Assembly: GCF_041146395.1 (NCBI RefSeq)
Contig: NC_090997.1
Coordinates: 38,605,501 to 38,669,500 of the forward strand
DNA length: 64,000 bases
Source: Eulemur rufifrons
Lineage: Eukaryota > Chordata > Mammalia > Primates > Lemuridae
Direction: 5' to 3'
Shown: one piece after another, positions 11,785 to 24,800 of the stretch
Position numbering within the stretch: position 1 is the first letter of the stretch
Layout of the letters: the number at the start of each line of letters is the position of its first letter
Translations under genes and position numbers: made by a program
The notes under the pieces: model-generated
What the model was told of the DNA's origin: nothing
Databases searched by the model: none
The model's input: only the letters and a program-made list of their open reading frames with translations

Positions 11785-14097
11785 ATAAAGAATAAGGAAA
11801 AAAACTGAGCTCTTTGAGTGGTTTATTATTCTGCATCTTTGACTAAACCAACAGGTTTCTGGTTACTATGCTACTTCATACAAATAGTCATCCTTTCCAG
11901 CCAGTGGAAGGTATTGTAAAAAGGTGTTATCAGCAGTAAGAAAATATAAAAAATCTGGAAACCGCAGCATTCTACCAGACATATGGTCATTAAGAACTCC
12001 TCTACTCAATTTTTAAAGAAATAGTAATTCAGAATAAGAGATTTCAAGTCAAAGAGCAGGGTTTAAACTTGTTAAGTCTGAGGAATGGGGAAAACACTTA
12101 GTCTTTCTAAGTTTCAGTGTCCTCATCCGAACAACTGGGATTGCAACAGTCAGCACCTTTGAAAGTAGTCATTAATTATTAAATTATTTAAACCACATTA
12201 AGTTCTTAGCATTGTACCTGACATAGAATTGGTTGTCAGTTTACACTCTATATTACATACTACATACTGAACTTTCATGTTGAAAAAAATCTTTCTGGAC
12301 CTAAATTGGGAAAAAAAAACATTGGGTATCTTTTTAATGATCTTTACAAAGTCAGGTTAGATCAGTATATTCATTCTATCTACTTGATTTACCTGTGGTG
12401 ACCCAGAAATGCCATTCTTTCCTCTAGCATATAATTCTTTAGGAAAATAAGATGCACCTAATGTTTGGCACCAGTATGATCTGTCTGACTAGGGCTATTT
12501 ACATCATCATTATGTCTTGAACACCAGACTGGTTCTAAAAAAGTCAGTGTTTCAGATCTTCTCATATCTATTTTCTCACAATTTTGTACTCTAATTTTAA
12601 GTTCTAAAAGGCCAGCTTAATGAAATATAGTTCCTATTTCTATGACTATTCTAGCAAACTTACAAATTTAAGGGGAAAAAATACCCATATTCGCTAATTA
12701 CTCTGTAAGGCCTATTATTAAAATCCCAGCTCCTACAATCCTCAAAACTTCCAAGCTTATAATTACAAATCTGTTACCATTTATAACAAAGTGCAAGTTA
12801 AATTTTATCTATAATATTTAAAGTATGCATTTTGTGATTTTGTTTTTTACTGCAATAGCCTTTCCACAGAAAAACAGAGTACTTACTTTGTGCTAAGTGT
12901 TCTCAAAATGTATTTAATTTTCATAAGCAAATAAATTTAAGTGTTCTACCTATTTTATAGGTAAAGAAAACTGATGTCCAAAGGTCATACTGTTTGGCCA
13001 AGGGTGTACACTTGGAAAACAGAAGAAATAGTAATCAAACCCAGGTCTCCTGATTCCAAATTTACCATTATTTTTATTACATTCACAGTTTCCTCTCAGA
13101 AACTCTAGGTTTCCCCCCATTATCATACAAGTTTGATGATTAAAAACTTCATAGAACCCATGTAAGTCAAGTCAAATCCTCTAAGCCAGATAACTATTTT
13201 CAGAAGGACCATTAGATGCCTATGATTTCTTTACAATGATAAGAATGAGAAAATTAACACAGAACCTTACAGTCAAAATTAATCTTGCTGGTCTATTTAC
13301 TCTTAAGTAATTGTGAATAAATAAGCTTGAGAGGCTGTGTCTTATATTCAGAATTTAGTCAACTTAAGAACTCATTTAGATGATAATTCAGTTCATATTA
13401 TCAATACAATTGTCAATATAAAGTTGTCGCTTAAAGAAAATGCAATTCTCACTCTTCTAAAATTTTATTTACCATCTAATTATATCTTGCTATTAAAAAA
13501 CTCTATTCTGAACTAAGGTTTCCATAAACCAAAGTAGGGATGCTTTACAAAAATTAATTTAAAATACAACAAAATGACAAATTTTAACTTCTTAAAATAA
13601 CACATTTTGAAGTTTTGTTTTTAAATTAAGTCATGTGCTGAGGAAAATTTGTGCAATAAGAAATCCTCTTTAAAACCGTATTTGTTCAAGATAATTTGAA
13701 ACTCAAATCTATGAATCTGGTAAAAAAAAATTACTGTCTTAAAGATACAAAACTCTTATTTATTCTTAAAATGCCAATGTAAATAATCTTAAGAGAACAA
13801 CTAGTTTCACTTTTAGTAATGTTTCAGTTTCCAACACAGTACTCAAAATAACAAATGCTTCACATACAACGACAGCAAAGTTGTTTCAGACAATGGATGT
13901 TTCACCAAGTTGCCTAGAATTTAGTGTTTCTACACCCAAAAACTAAACCAGAGTCAAATGACACAAGTAAAGGTAAATATTTCCTGCATTTATATTATAA
14001 CCTCTACCAAAACAAGCTATGTGCCTGTTCTCTACTAATAAGACAGAGACCAAATGGGCCATGCCACCATGACAACAGAACAGCTAGAGTCCAGAAT
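11785..14097. other. PHIP intron 4, AT-rich with two MIR copies
   Basis: A sense MIR lies at about 12,035-12,240 (AGCAGGGTTTAAAC, TCAGTGTCCTCATC, TTAGCATTGTACCTGACATA). An antisense MIR lies at about 12,895-13,075 (CTACCTATTTTATAGGTAAAG, CAAACCCAGGTCTCCTGATT). The rest shows no recognised feature. Confidence 0.6.
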
Positions 14098-14422
14098 AAA
14101 GTGATCCCCCTCAGTATCTGCCAGGGGATTGGTTCCAGGTGCCTCTCCATACCAAAATCAAAATCCATAATGCTTTCCCCGTATATAAAAAGGTGTAGTA
14201 TTTGCATATAACCTATACACATACTCCCATATACTTTAAATCACCTTCAGATTACTTATAATGCCTAATACAATGTAAATGTTATGTAAACAGTTATATT
14301 GTATTTTTACTTGTACTATTCTTTATTGTTGTATTATAATTTTTCATTTTTTTCCTGAAATATTTTCAATCCTCAGTTGATTGAATTTGGGGATGTGAAA
14401 CGTGCAGATATGGAGAGCCAGT
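14098..14422 (+). mobile_element. MER2 (Tigger-group DNA transposon)
   Basis: Landmarks are CAGTATCTGCCAGGGGATTG, GGTTCCAGGTGCC, GTAGTATTTGCATATAACCT, ACTTTAAATCACCTTCAGAT, TACTTATAATGCCTAATACA, and a right end GATATGGAGAGCCAGT complementary to the left end. This is the MER2 layout, and the copy is nearly full length. Confidence 0.85.
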
Positions 14423-17400
14423 AACTGTACATGAATTCTTTCTGTGCTTCCTCTGCAAAAGGCTGCCATCATCCATCCACACAGCCATGAACAGCCTAGG
14501 GCTTATACTATAATTCTCATTCCCCTTACAATTTAGTTTTAACTTAAGCAGAAGCGGCATCAGACTATGCTGCCACCTAAATTTGTTTAGTATCAAAAAC
14601 TCATTCACCCATCCTTTACCTTATCTGTGATGCCCAAGCTCAAATAAGGCTGCTTAATGTAAGGCAAAGAACTAACAGTGGACCTGATTCACGACTAATG
14701 ATTGCCTTCTCTGTAGTGACCACAAGTTCTCACATTTATATATATATCACTGTTCAATAGCCCAATTGTTTTTAAAGTTTACACTATCCTGCTTTTTCAA
14801 ATTCCATAAAGAAAAAAAAAGCAGTATCATTTCCCCAATTTAGTATAAAATACTTACAACTCCTCCATATTCCATATGCTCAACAACATATTAATTCCCA
14901 AGTAATTTGGTAACATTCACAAATTACTCATAATTTCACCAACATAGCTTCTCACAAAATAGAAATTGAAAATCTTCTTATATTTAAAATTTCTAAAATT
15001 TTAAATTTGATTCTTACTGCCTTTATCACTTTTAGATATACTTACAAAAACAACTTAAGTATCCTAAAATAATTAGCTGCTAAAATTTTTGTCCAATATA
15101 ATCATATATAATACCTGATTTTCCTAATGTCAGTTAAAAGCACATTAAAATATGAAGTTATTTTAAATGGATACAATCAGTATTCTTTGTTAACTAAAGG
15201 CCATATTTTTCTAAGAACTCTGAAATTTGCATAAGGAAACAGCTAGTAAGAATGAAATTAAACACTTTAGTATTACTTGCCCAGAATAAGTTGTGCAGGA
15301 TACAATCTTATTTGTTAGAATTCTGAGGTGACATGGTAGATAAACACAAAATTTGGGAAACGAAAGAATGGCTGTAGTAAGTGAGAGAGGAGTTTCTCGA
15401 TTCTAAAAAAACAAAACCTTGTAGTATATCCAATAAAGAAATTCTGAATGAATTAAAAAATTGACACTGACAGGATTTATTTAACCTAAAGCCAATTTAA
15501 GGAGTAATTTAAGTCTTCATTATATTCTGTTTAAACATGTATGTCTTTAAAAGATTGACAAAACAGAAGACAAAACATCTCCTCTCTGACAACTTCCAAA
15601 AAGAATACAAACTATTGGGATGGTATTAAATCCCACAAACATCTTTATAGGAGGCGGCACATGCAACAGCCAAGCTTCCTTCACATACTCCTAAACGTCA
15701 TCTGATCATTACCTAAAGAAAAAAAGCTTCATATATCCTCTAATCAACCAGGATATTTCAATCAAACATTTCTTCATGTTCAGTGTTTCACCAAAAAAAG
15801 TCACAGTTGGAATCAGCACGAAAATTTTTCTAGAGGTCTATCCACAATGCCTTTAAAATGATTTATTTTTGGTATTTACTAAACTTTTTTTTATTTCTCA
15901 GGCTTAATGATTTCATCCTTAAGTCATCCTTAATAACTTCATATGCTATGTCAGAAAGTTACGAATATTTGTTTCTGAAATAAAAAGTTTTCTTAAAGAA
16001 AACTGTAATGCAACATTATAAAGTTCTAATTGGAACCTTTACTACCACTACCTTCTAATAATAGCAAACCCAAAACCTTACATAGTACTTGATTCATGCC
16101 AGTCAGTTATCACTCACAAATCATACAAAGTAGGAGCTATTATTAGCCCATTTTACAGAATGGGAAATAGACTCCCTTAATATTATTCTGCCGCATAACA
16201 ATTGTATAAAACGCCACTATGTGGGGAGGGGACAATCCAACTCCCCCTTTATGTCCATGCAACCTTGCAATTATTGAAGAGTATTAAGAATCTAATAGGG
16301 ATTTATTTCACTTAAAAATGTTTCTAAATGCCTCAAATAACTTAAAATGATATAAGTACCAACAGAATAATTTTATATTAAGAATGAATCAAAGTTTTGC
16401 CCCTTCAGCCTCTCAGCATAAACTATTCCCGTCACATCTAACATATTTTATTCATTATTAAAATGATTGTAAAAGATTAAGGCCCTATTTTATAGACTAC
16501 CAACCAAAGTTTATTATTTCATTCATACTCTATTTAAAAAGTAAATAGTAACTCTACTACACACATTTACTTCATTATATGCTTGCTCCACAAAAAAATT
16601 ATACTGATCAAGTCTTAAAAGTACCGCATTACTTTTAATAATGAATGGGAACTCCTGTTTCAAAAACATTTAATATGTTTATCTATTTTTCCCCCTAAAA
16701 GTTGTCTCCTAGGTTTTATACCTTAACTTTCACATTAATCAGCATACACTAAATAAATGTAAATCTAAGACATATACTTAAGTAAATCCCATTCATGGTT
16801 CCTACTCATTTCTGAATTTGAGACCAGCAATAATTTATGAAAACCAGCATTAATACTCAAGCCATAGTGGAAAACACAGTAATGATAAAGAAATGAAGAG
16901 GTATTCTACAATGTGGTTAGTGTCTCAAAAATCTTCATCTTTGCAAGGAGAAATGATATTACAAAGAATGGCACTATGAAAAGTGTTTATACAATTTTCT
17001 AACCTGCATGATTTCGCTAGATCTACTTTTTTGTGTTTTGGAAAATTAAAATTCCCAGAATGAAATAAATTTTAGCACTTAAAGAAAATGTATTGCTGTT
17101 TCTAGTTCAAAATCACATACTTTCAGATTAGAAAAATTTCAATCTACTTATTTTTCAAATGAGACAACTGAGGCAAAGAGAAGTCCCATAACTTGCCCAA
17201 GATTACCTACAGGCTAAGCATCTGCAGAGCTTAAGACCACAATCCACATCTCCTGACTCCCAATCCTTCCACTTGAGAAAGATTTCTAATAAAGTGGAAT
17301 AATTTAAAGAAAAGCAAATATCACTATTTTAAAAAGCAAAAAGTACATCAATTGAACAGATTAGCAAAACATGAACGCAGTTCTAAAAAAAAAAAAGAAA

Positions 17401-20229
17401 GCCTTGTAAGCAAAAATGTAATCAAGAGTCCCTAGTCTGGTAAAAATGCTTGAAAATCCTGCCTCAAGATCTCATAAATATGCAATCATCATTAATTAAG
17501 TGACAACTACAAAGCAGACTTAATAAATCACTAGTTCTACTATTCAAACCAAAAGATAAACAAATAAATGACAAAGCTTTTCCCCTTGTCCAAAAAAGTT
17601 GGGTGTTTTTCTTATTCTATAAAAAGTTTGCCCATGCTTGGCTCTATTTAAAAAATAAAAATTTTGATGAAAGCTTGAAAAATGTGCTTTTCCTTTAAAG
17701 AAATCTCAAATTTTAAAAAATATAAAATCTGACTAAAGATATACCATAGTACCTAAAACAATTTTTAAATTTCTATCATATTCTATTCATTTTGTTAAAA
17801 AATGTTTTCAACCCTAAGGTAGATGATTATAATTGCAGTCATGTTTTACAATATCAAAGGCAGAAATAACTCTTAGATTATGAACATTTCCTTTCTCAAT
17901 CGTACTTGAAATAAATGCATCAATTTTATGTTTTTAACTTCTAAAGTTTTAAAACCGTTCTTAAAACTCCACTTTCTTCTTGAGCAAAATGCAATCGTGA
18001 TTCTATCTGTAGGCTAACTACAAATGCTGATCAATGCCTATTTTTAAACTCACATGTACAAGTATTATCCCCATCTTAAATAACTATAATGTGAATTTTC
18101 CTAGAAATTTCAATCTGACATAAGAATTCTCCCATTAAAAATTTGGCTCAGTTTATCAGCTGACATAGTGACAAATCATTTCCAGGCAGAGCAGAAACTA
18201 ATGTAACTACACACACTTTCACTCACCAAATCTTCAAACCAACATTAAATAAATTCAATTTGATATACAACGAAGTAAAACTTTTTTAAATCATAAGAAT
18301 AAATTAACAGTATACTGCACAAGAGACTTTGCATGTGCTCACATAGAGGTAAAATTTCAAGATCTATTAAACAAAAATAATGTGCTCAGAAATGTGGTGT
18401 TCCAAAGTGTTTTTAGATCTAACTAAACCTCCATAAAAAAGTGAAATAAAGTTAAATCACTCACACACTTAGATATATGGTTTGAGGGATAAGAAAGCAC
18501 CCCAATTGGTACCTCACATCCAGTAGATACAGAGTGAGCAATATGCTAAGTGAATAGAACTAAGAGTCAAAGAACTCCAAGTTCTAATGAGAATTCTTAA
18601 CTGTTTCATGAGTATGCCAACATTGACTGTTCTGGTAAGAAAGTGAAAACTCCAAGCAAGAAAAACCCCTTCCATGCAAAATAGGTGGATTTTGATAATA
18701 ACATGCTGATAAAGACAATACTTACTGTATCTTAAATGAGAAACAGACTGGGAATATAAATTCACTTTACTAATATTTCACAATAAGAAACCCATCTCCC
18801 ACCTCCCCCCAAAGAAAATTAAATCAAAATCAGTACCCCTGTTTTTCTTGCAGAAACCAAAATGATATTCCTACAAGGATTACACATTCCCATAATTTGG
18901 CCAGATACCATTAGCTGCTTCATTTAAAAAATATAAATATATACATTACCAAAACTCTCCAAGTTAAGAAAACACAGCAGTCAATCCTCAGTGACTTGGG
19001 GTTTGTGGGTTTTTAAGAGATGCCAAGATGAGTTTTGTAAAACCTGTCCCATCTTAAAAATGGAATGTCATAACCTTCGTGATAATTTTTTCCAATACCA
19101 AAGAAGACATGTAAGTCCACTAAAGATTTCTGTCAAATATTTATAAACCTAAAAATTTGAAGTATTATAGTTAGTGAATCTTGGAGTTTACTTCAAACTC
19201 CATTCACTTTAGCCAACTACTGTGGGAAAGTGGCCAAAATCACTGCTTGAAAACTAACAAACTTTTAAGTGTGGAAATGAATATACTGTTATGTCTCCAT
19301 TAGATTAAACCTCAGCACCGTTGCTTACTTCAACAGCTGTGAGCAGTTACAACTTATATTAAATCATAAGAGACTTATACACTATATCCAAAAATGAAAC
19401 AAAAGTCATCATGCCATGCCTCCACTTCACAAGAGACATTCATTCTAAGCTACCTGAAACTTCCTAATCATTAGAGTAGCCCTCATTAGAGTAGCCCTAA
19501 TGAAGATACATTAGTAATTATAACTATCTCAAAACAGTTACAAAACGTCTCACAAAATCAATGTACTGCATAAATTTTAAAGGCTTGGTGACCCCTGGTG
19601 TGACTGCTTTAAGTGCCCAACACATATTTATACAACCTGTATCAGCTAAGAAGAAAATGTTGCAGAAAATATAGATAGCTCCTTTAAAGTAACTTTATTT
19701 TTTCAATCTCAATACTAAATTGATAGGTCCACTTTTGGAAAGCAATTTCTAGAAATTAAATACTCACTTTGAAAATCCACAAAATTAGGAAAAAGGTATT
19801 TTTAAAGCTATTAAACAAAATATACCCCAATATAAACAGAAAAACTTATACTGGCCAAGCTCCAGTCCATAGTAAATACGTGGATAAAAATCAGAACTGT
19901 TTAGTGCCTCACAGTAATAATTTTTAATTGAACAAAGGGTATACCATGAGAATTAGCAAAATTAGAAAAAGCCTGTTAAACTTCTGGTATGAGGCTGTTT
20001 ACAGGCTTTAAACTTTTGCAAATATGTTTTGGTAAAGGCAAGATATGCCGCTAGCCAACCATCATCATATATCTAAATCCTTCCAACAAAAAACCTAGAT
20101 CTGAATTTAAGGATAGCAAAAAGAAACGAGATAGGAGGGAAGAAAATGTCTTGCCACGGTTCCGCAGCGGCTGAATAGCCTGCTTGTGAAATGCTAATGC
20201 CACTTCGGAGCAGTTAGTCACCAGCTATT
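14423..20229. other. PHIP intron 4, promoter-proximal part, AT-rich
   Basis: About 5.8 kb with few recognisable repeats. Antisense MIRs lie at about 16,075-16,190 (GCTATTATTAGCCCATTTTA) and 17,120-17,280 (GAGACAACTGAGGCAAAGAG, ATCTCCTGACTCCCAATCC). No exon, RNA gene or CpG cluster was found before 20,230. Low repeat content next to a promoter may reflect constraint, but I cannot show conservation from one sequence. Confidence 0.5.
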
Positions 20230-20395
20230 GTGTAGGGCAGGAGAAAGCCGAGCCGGCCGCGCGTGCAGAGCCAGCGAGCGAGCGAGCGCGCCCTCCCTCC
20301 TCGCGCCGCTCCCGCCGCCGCCGCCTCGCGCGCGCCCCCGCGCCCGCACGGACGCGCGCGCCGGCCCCTCCTCCTCCGGCCTTGCACTGCACAAC
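20230..20395. promoter_or_regulatory. Secondary CpG-rich patch in PHIP intron 4
   Basis: About 165 bp of very high CpG density (GAGCGAGCGAGCG, CGCGCGCGCC runs) is separated from the main island by an AT-rich gap of about 45 bp (20,400-20,445). A CRE-like TGACGTA occurs at 20,401-20,407, just beyond its right edge. It lies about 260 bp into intron 4. It may be a shoulder of the promoter island, an alternative start or an enhancer. No ORF or splice pattern supports an exon. Confidence 0.5.
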
Positions 20396-20653
20396 ACTCA
20401 TGACGTATCTTTATTTCTAGCACATTAACAAAATATCACAAATAAATTGTCCGCAGCCCCTGCGGCCCCGGGGTACGGGTCCCCCCGGCCACTGGCTCCC
20501 GCATCCCCCGCGCCGGCCTCCCAACCCTCCCCGTGGCCTTTGGAGCTTTCACGTTCTGGGGCCAAGTTTTTGTCTCTGTAAAAAATTGCGGGAAATTCAA
20601 TTTTTATTCGACTCAGGGAAAAGTTTCTTTGCTCTGCGACGTGAATGTCTCAC

Positions 20654-20713
20654 CAGATTCTGGTAGGTCCTGGGATGCTCCTTCCCGGTCCAGTCGGTGC
20701 GCCGAGGCAGCAG
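20654..20713 (-). CDS. PHIP: PHIP coding exon 4
   Basis: This 60-bp exon has exactly twenty codons, from LLPRRTDW to TYQNL (residues 44-63). The acceptor is CCCCGCAG and the donor CTG|GTGAGA. It is the last exon of the compact CpG-island cluster. The next exon is 17 kb away. The Pro-Arg-Arg and Asp-Trp residues belong to a segment that I remember as conserved in BRWD paralogues (an LxPRRxDWxGKEH-like pattern). Introns on both sides are phase 0. Confidence 0.96.
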
Positions 20714-20904
20714 CTGCGGGGAGAGGACGCCCCGTGAGCCCAGCCCCGGCCCCGGCCCGCCCGCTCCCCTCCCCCGCCCGCCCCGCGCCCCGGCGGGGAC
20801 CCCGAGCCCCGCGCCCCGCGCCCCGGCGGCGGCGACGGCGGCGGCGCAGCGGCCCAGGGGCGGCCGCGCAGCGGCGGGACGAGCCGGGCCGCCGCCGCCC
20901 TTAC

Positions 20905-21278
<374 letters not shown>

Positions 21279-21372
21279 TTATGGGTCACTTCAGGGCCGC
21301 CGACGGGACACCCCGCCGCCGAGGGGAAGCGGGGACGGTGCCGCCGCCTGCCCTATAGCTGTCACTGTGTGT

Positions 21373-21399
21373 TCACGAGCCGATCCTCGGCTCCACCAT
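21373..21399 (-). other. Short upstream ORF in the presumed PHIP leader
   Basis: Reading the minus strand, an ATG at 21,399-21,397 opens MVEPRIGS and stops at TGA (21,375-21,373). That is eight codons, ending about 96 nt before the PHIP ATG. Its context has G at +4 but T at -3, so initiation would be modest and reinitiation at PHIP plausible. It matters only if the transcription start lies above 21,399, which is likely but not shown. Confidence 0.5.
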
Positions 21400-21408
21400 T
21401 CAAGCAAC

Positions 21409-21441
21409 GGCGGCGGAGGCGGAGGAGGAGGAGGAGGAGGA
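21409..21441 (+). repeat. (GGC)/(GGA)n trinucleotide tract
   Basis: The tract has GGC/GGA units followed by an uninterrupted run of GGA repeats, and ends in GGAAAC. On the PHIP sense strand it reads as TCC/GCC repeats within the presumed leader. GGA repeats on single-stranded DNA can form G-tetrad structures (established for d(GGA)n). It is likely polymorphic in length. Confidence 0.8.
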
Positions 21442-21460
21442 AACAACAACTCTCAGGCAG

Positions 21461-21478
21461 CGGCTACGGCTGTAGCCG
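21461..21478. repeat. Perfect 7-bp inverted repeat in the presumed PHIP leader
   Basis: The arms CGGCTAC and GTAGCCG flank a 4-nt spacer GGCT. In the leader RNA they would form a strong GC-rich stem-loop, about 185 nt upstream of the PHIP start codon, if transcription starts above this point. Confidence 0.6.
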
Positions 21479-21690
21479 CCTCCGCCGCAGATCCCTCCGC
21501 CGCAGAAAGGAGTCCGCCGCCTTCGCGGCCCCGGGCTCGGCCCCGTCCTCGGCCCGCGCCCCCGCCCCCCGGCGCTAAAAGAGTGCCTCCGACCCCTCGC
21601 CCCCAGCGCCCGGCACCCGGCACAGCGCGATCCCCGCCCTCTCGTCCCCAGCCGGGGTTCGATTTATTTATTTATTTCCAGTCGGAGAAG

Positions 21691-21843
21691 ATGTCGGAGC
21701 CAGAGCTGCCGGTTGGCTGGAAGGCGCTTTTCTCTGTGGAGGCCGATAGCAGGAGGGAGGGGGCCGGGGACGGCTCCGCGGAGGGATCTGACGCACACAG
21801 AACCGCAGCACAGGCTCTATTCAGTGGCGCTGGCTGGAGCTGA
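21691..21843 (+). other. 50-codon ORF pointing away from PHIP (doubtful)
   Basis: The ATG at 21,691 has A at -3 and opens MSEPELPVGWKALFS. It runs 50 codons to a TGA at 21,841 near the edge of the CpG island, in the opposite direction to PHIP. I recognise no protein family. In GC-rich DNA such open frames are expected by chance. It is recorded only because it starts in a good context in the divergent direction of a CpG promoter. Confidence 0.15.
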
Positions 21844-21850
21844 GATGGAA

Positions 21851-24800
21851 GTTAGTTTCTATGTAGCAGAAATAGGAAACAAATGAAGCAAAACTGCCCA
21901 AAGAGGGGAAATGCCCCGAGGATGGGTCTCACTCTCACGCGCGCACACAGACACACACGCAGAGAGCACTCTCACGCTGAGCAAACTCGGGATCGCGCTA
22001 CCCTGCCCGAGTTGAATGATAGTGTTTGGTTTCTGTCTCTTGCCATGTGCATGTGTATAAATGCTGCGGATTGGCATCTGTGTAAGTCTTGTCCTGCGTT
22101 ATTTCTGCAGCCTATGCAAGTGTTGTGTAATTTATTGGAGTGCTGTATATTGCAATAGAGGTTTAGGCTGCGTTTTGTTAGGCACTTGCGTTTTGCAGAC
22201 CCGTTATTTGTTGAAGCCACCTCTGCATATTTCTTTTAGTACTGCCATTGCCTTAAGCGTGCATTTTTTAAATGTTTTTTATTGTTAAACAGGCAAAGCG
22301 AACTCCTGATTTGTACTTCAGATACTCTTTTTCCTTATTACAAAAGGCCAGTGGTGGCTAATTAGGGATTTGGGATTAAAGAACCTTAAAGCTTTTTTTA
22401 AGTGTTTTCAAGAAGGGATAATGTAAACCTGAAGGAAAGGAAAGGACGCTAATATTTATCTCTAACTGATCTGGAGGTAATTTAATGACAGATCGATAAC
22501 CTACCGAAGGATATTGAAAGAGTATACTACAATTTAGCCAAGGTGATTAGTGATTAAATAATTTAAATAACCTGTGTATCTTGCAGTTGACTTCGTCATG
22601 CTAATTAATGGCTTCTAATTTGAGGTGTAAACCATTCCTGTTTACAGTTAATCACGGGAAGACTTCTTGAAAACTGACGAAAAGAGAAAAAATTAATCTT
22701 TTGTAAATTAAGTGTGTAATTACTGGTTTTATATGCTAAATCATACATCTGTGCTTTGCTGATGAGGATAAGGGCCTTGTTTTTTTAAAAAAACGAATAT
22801 GGGTGAAATTAATGGAAACAATGGAAAAAGCCATTTGTTAGAAAACAAGGACACCAAGTGATATTTATCTCCAGATGATTGAAACACTTTCCAAAAAGAC
22901 TTGAGAGTTCAGTTTTTTTAAAGATTGTATTTTAAAGGAAATTAGGATAGTCATTCTTTTGTTACCATTTAACAAAAGATGCTACTTTAAATTTTTAAAT
23001 AACAAACTGCATTTTATGGGTCTGGTTTTAAAAGGTTATTTGTGAGGAAAGGACCAGCAAACTGTATTGTGGTTTTCTAGGTTGTTTCTTTCAGCCTTGT
23101 GCCCTCCTAGTTCCTCACATTCCTAGTGGGAAATACTTACTGCAACTGCCTTGAGCTGCACTGCAAATCTAAGTGTGATGCACTGGTGTGATGCCTTATG
23201 CTAAAACATCCAGAAATCATCACACACGTGAGAAGAAAAAAGCCCCACACCCTTTGGAATAATAAAATGTAAAATTGCCGTTTGTAATTCAATCTTAAAA
23301 TAAAAATGGAAGGTTACGATGACTTGTCTTATTGCAGCCTAGTTATCAGAATAACTGTTATTTTTTTTAATTCTGTCTTCAAATACTGAAAATATTTGCC
23401 TCTTTAAAGACACTTAATTTTGTTCTATTATAGGTAAAGTAGCCTACTTCCAGACGGTTAGGCTTGAAAAGATCTACATTTTATATGCCTCTTTGCAGTT
23501 GTATTTATTTCTGTGACGGATGCTGCCTTATCTTAACTTTTAAAGTATTCTTCAAATGTGATAGTTTACATTATCATGATGTTCTTTGAACAAACAAATT
23601 TTAGGAACTAAAACTTATAATTGAGATTTTCTGGTTAGGAAATATTTGTATTAGTATGATTTTTACTAATAGATATTTTATCCTTGTGAAGAAAAACAAA
23701 CCAAATTACAATATGGAATATAAAATTACTCTGGGTCAAGTTTTCCATATATATCTTGTCAGTGTTATGTAAACATGGAAAACTGGCATGATTATCTCAT
23801 GTATTCTTTTCATTTAGAAGCTGTGAAGCTTTTTCCTAAGTATACTACTAGTACTTAGCTCCTCAAAAAATTTTAAGGAAAATTCCCCCTCTAAGTTTTC
23901 TAAATATTGTGTTCCTGTCATTTTGATTAACCTTTGATGTTTATAGTTTCTTTTTCAAATATCTAATTTGAAGATAGTTGTAACCCTGCTTTGAACTAAT
24001 TAATAACTATCAGTCTGTTATAAGAAAATATGAATTACCTGCTAAAAAGTAAAACTTCTTTTTAGCAAGATAAACTATTTGTTTTTAACAATGGATGTTA
24101 AAGTGAATTCTACTAAGTCCTTCAAATGTAACAAATACTCCATTTAACCATTTAATTTCTTTAAACAGAAAACCACATTTCTGAATTCTGGCATCATCAG
24201 TTAACTATAAAGTTAAATAAGTTACTTATTGTACATGTGTACACAAAAAGTCTGTACATATCAAATAGAAAAAAAATCTTATTTGGAAGTTCTGTATTTT
24301 AGTTCCCAAAGCAATAACCCTTGCAATTCTTTCCTTAGCTAACTCTTTCACATATAAGGATAATTCAGATTCCATCTATATCCTTTTCTATTTGTTTATT
24401 TTAATATTTTCATGGACTTCAAAAATAAAAAGATCAATTTTAAAAGATCTCCATGCCTTTTAAATAAGAAGGTTAACAAAAAAATTGCAAAAGTTTGGAA
24501 AGCCAACAACCAATGTTTTTATATAATACAGTCTCTTTAGGAGAAATATAAATTTTTCTTAAAATGTGAAAGTTTCTGTGAAATTCATCATTTTTCACTT
24601 AGCATCACATGAAACAAACATTTAACAAAAATTTTGACCTGATCTTTATAAGCTATTATTCTAATAAAATAATCAAATACTTCCATTTAAATTCTTTCTG
24701 GAACAAGATAGGGTAGTATTTATAAGGAAAAAATATTCTACATTTATGAAATTGGGTTAGTCTCCACTTTTAAAGTATATATTAAATCTTGTTTTGATGT

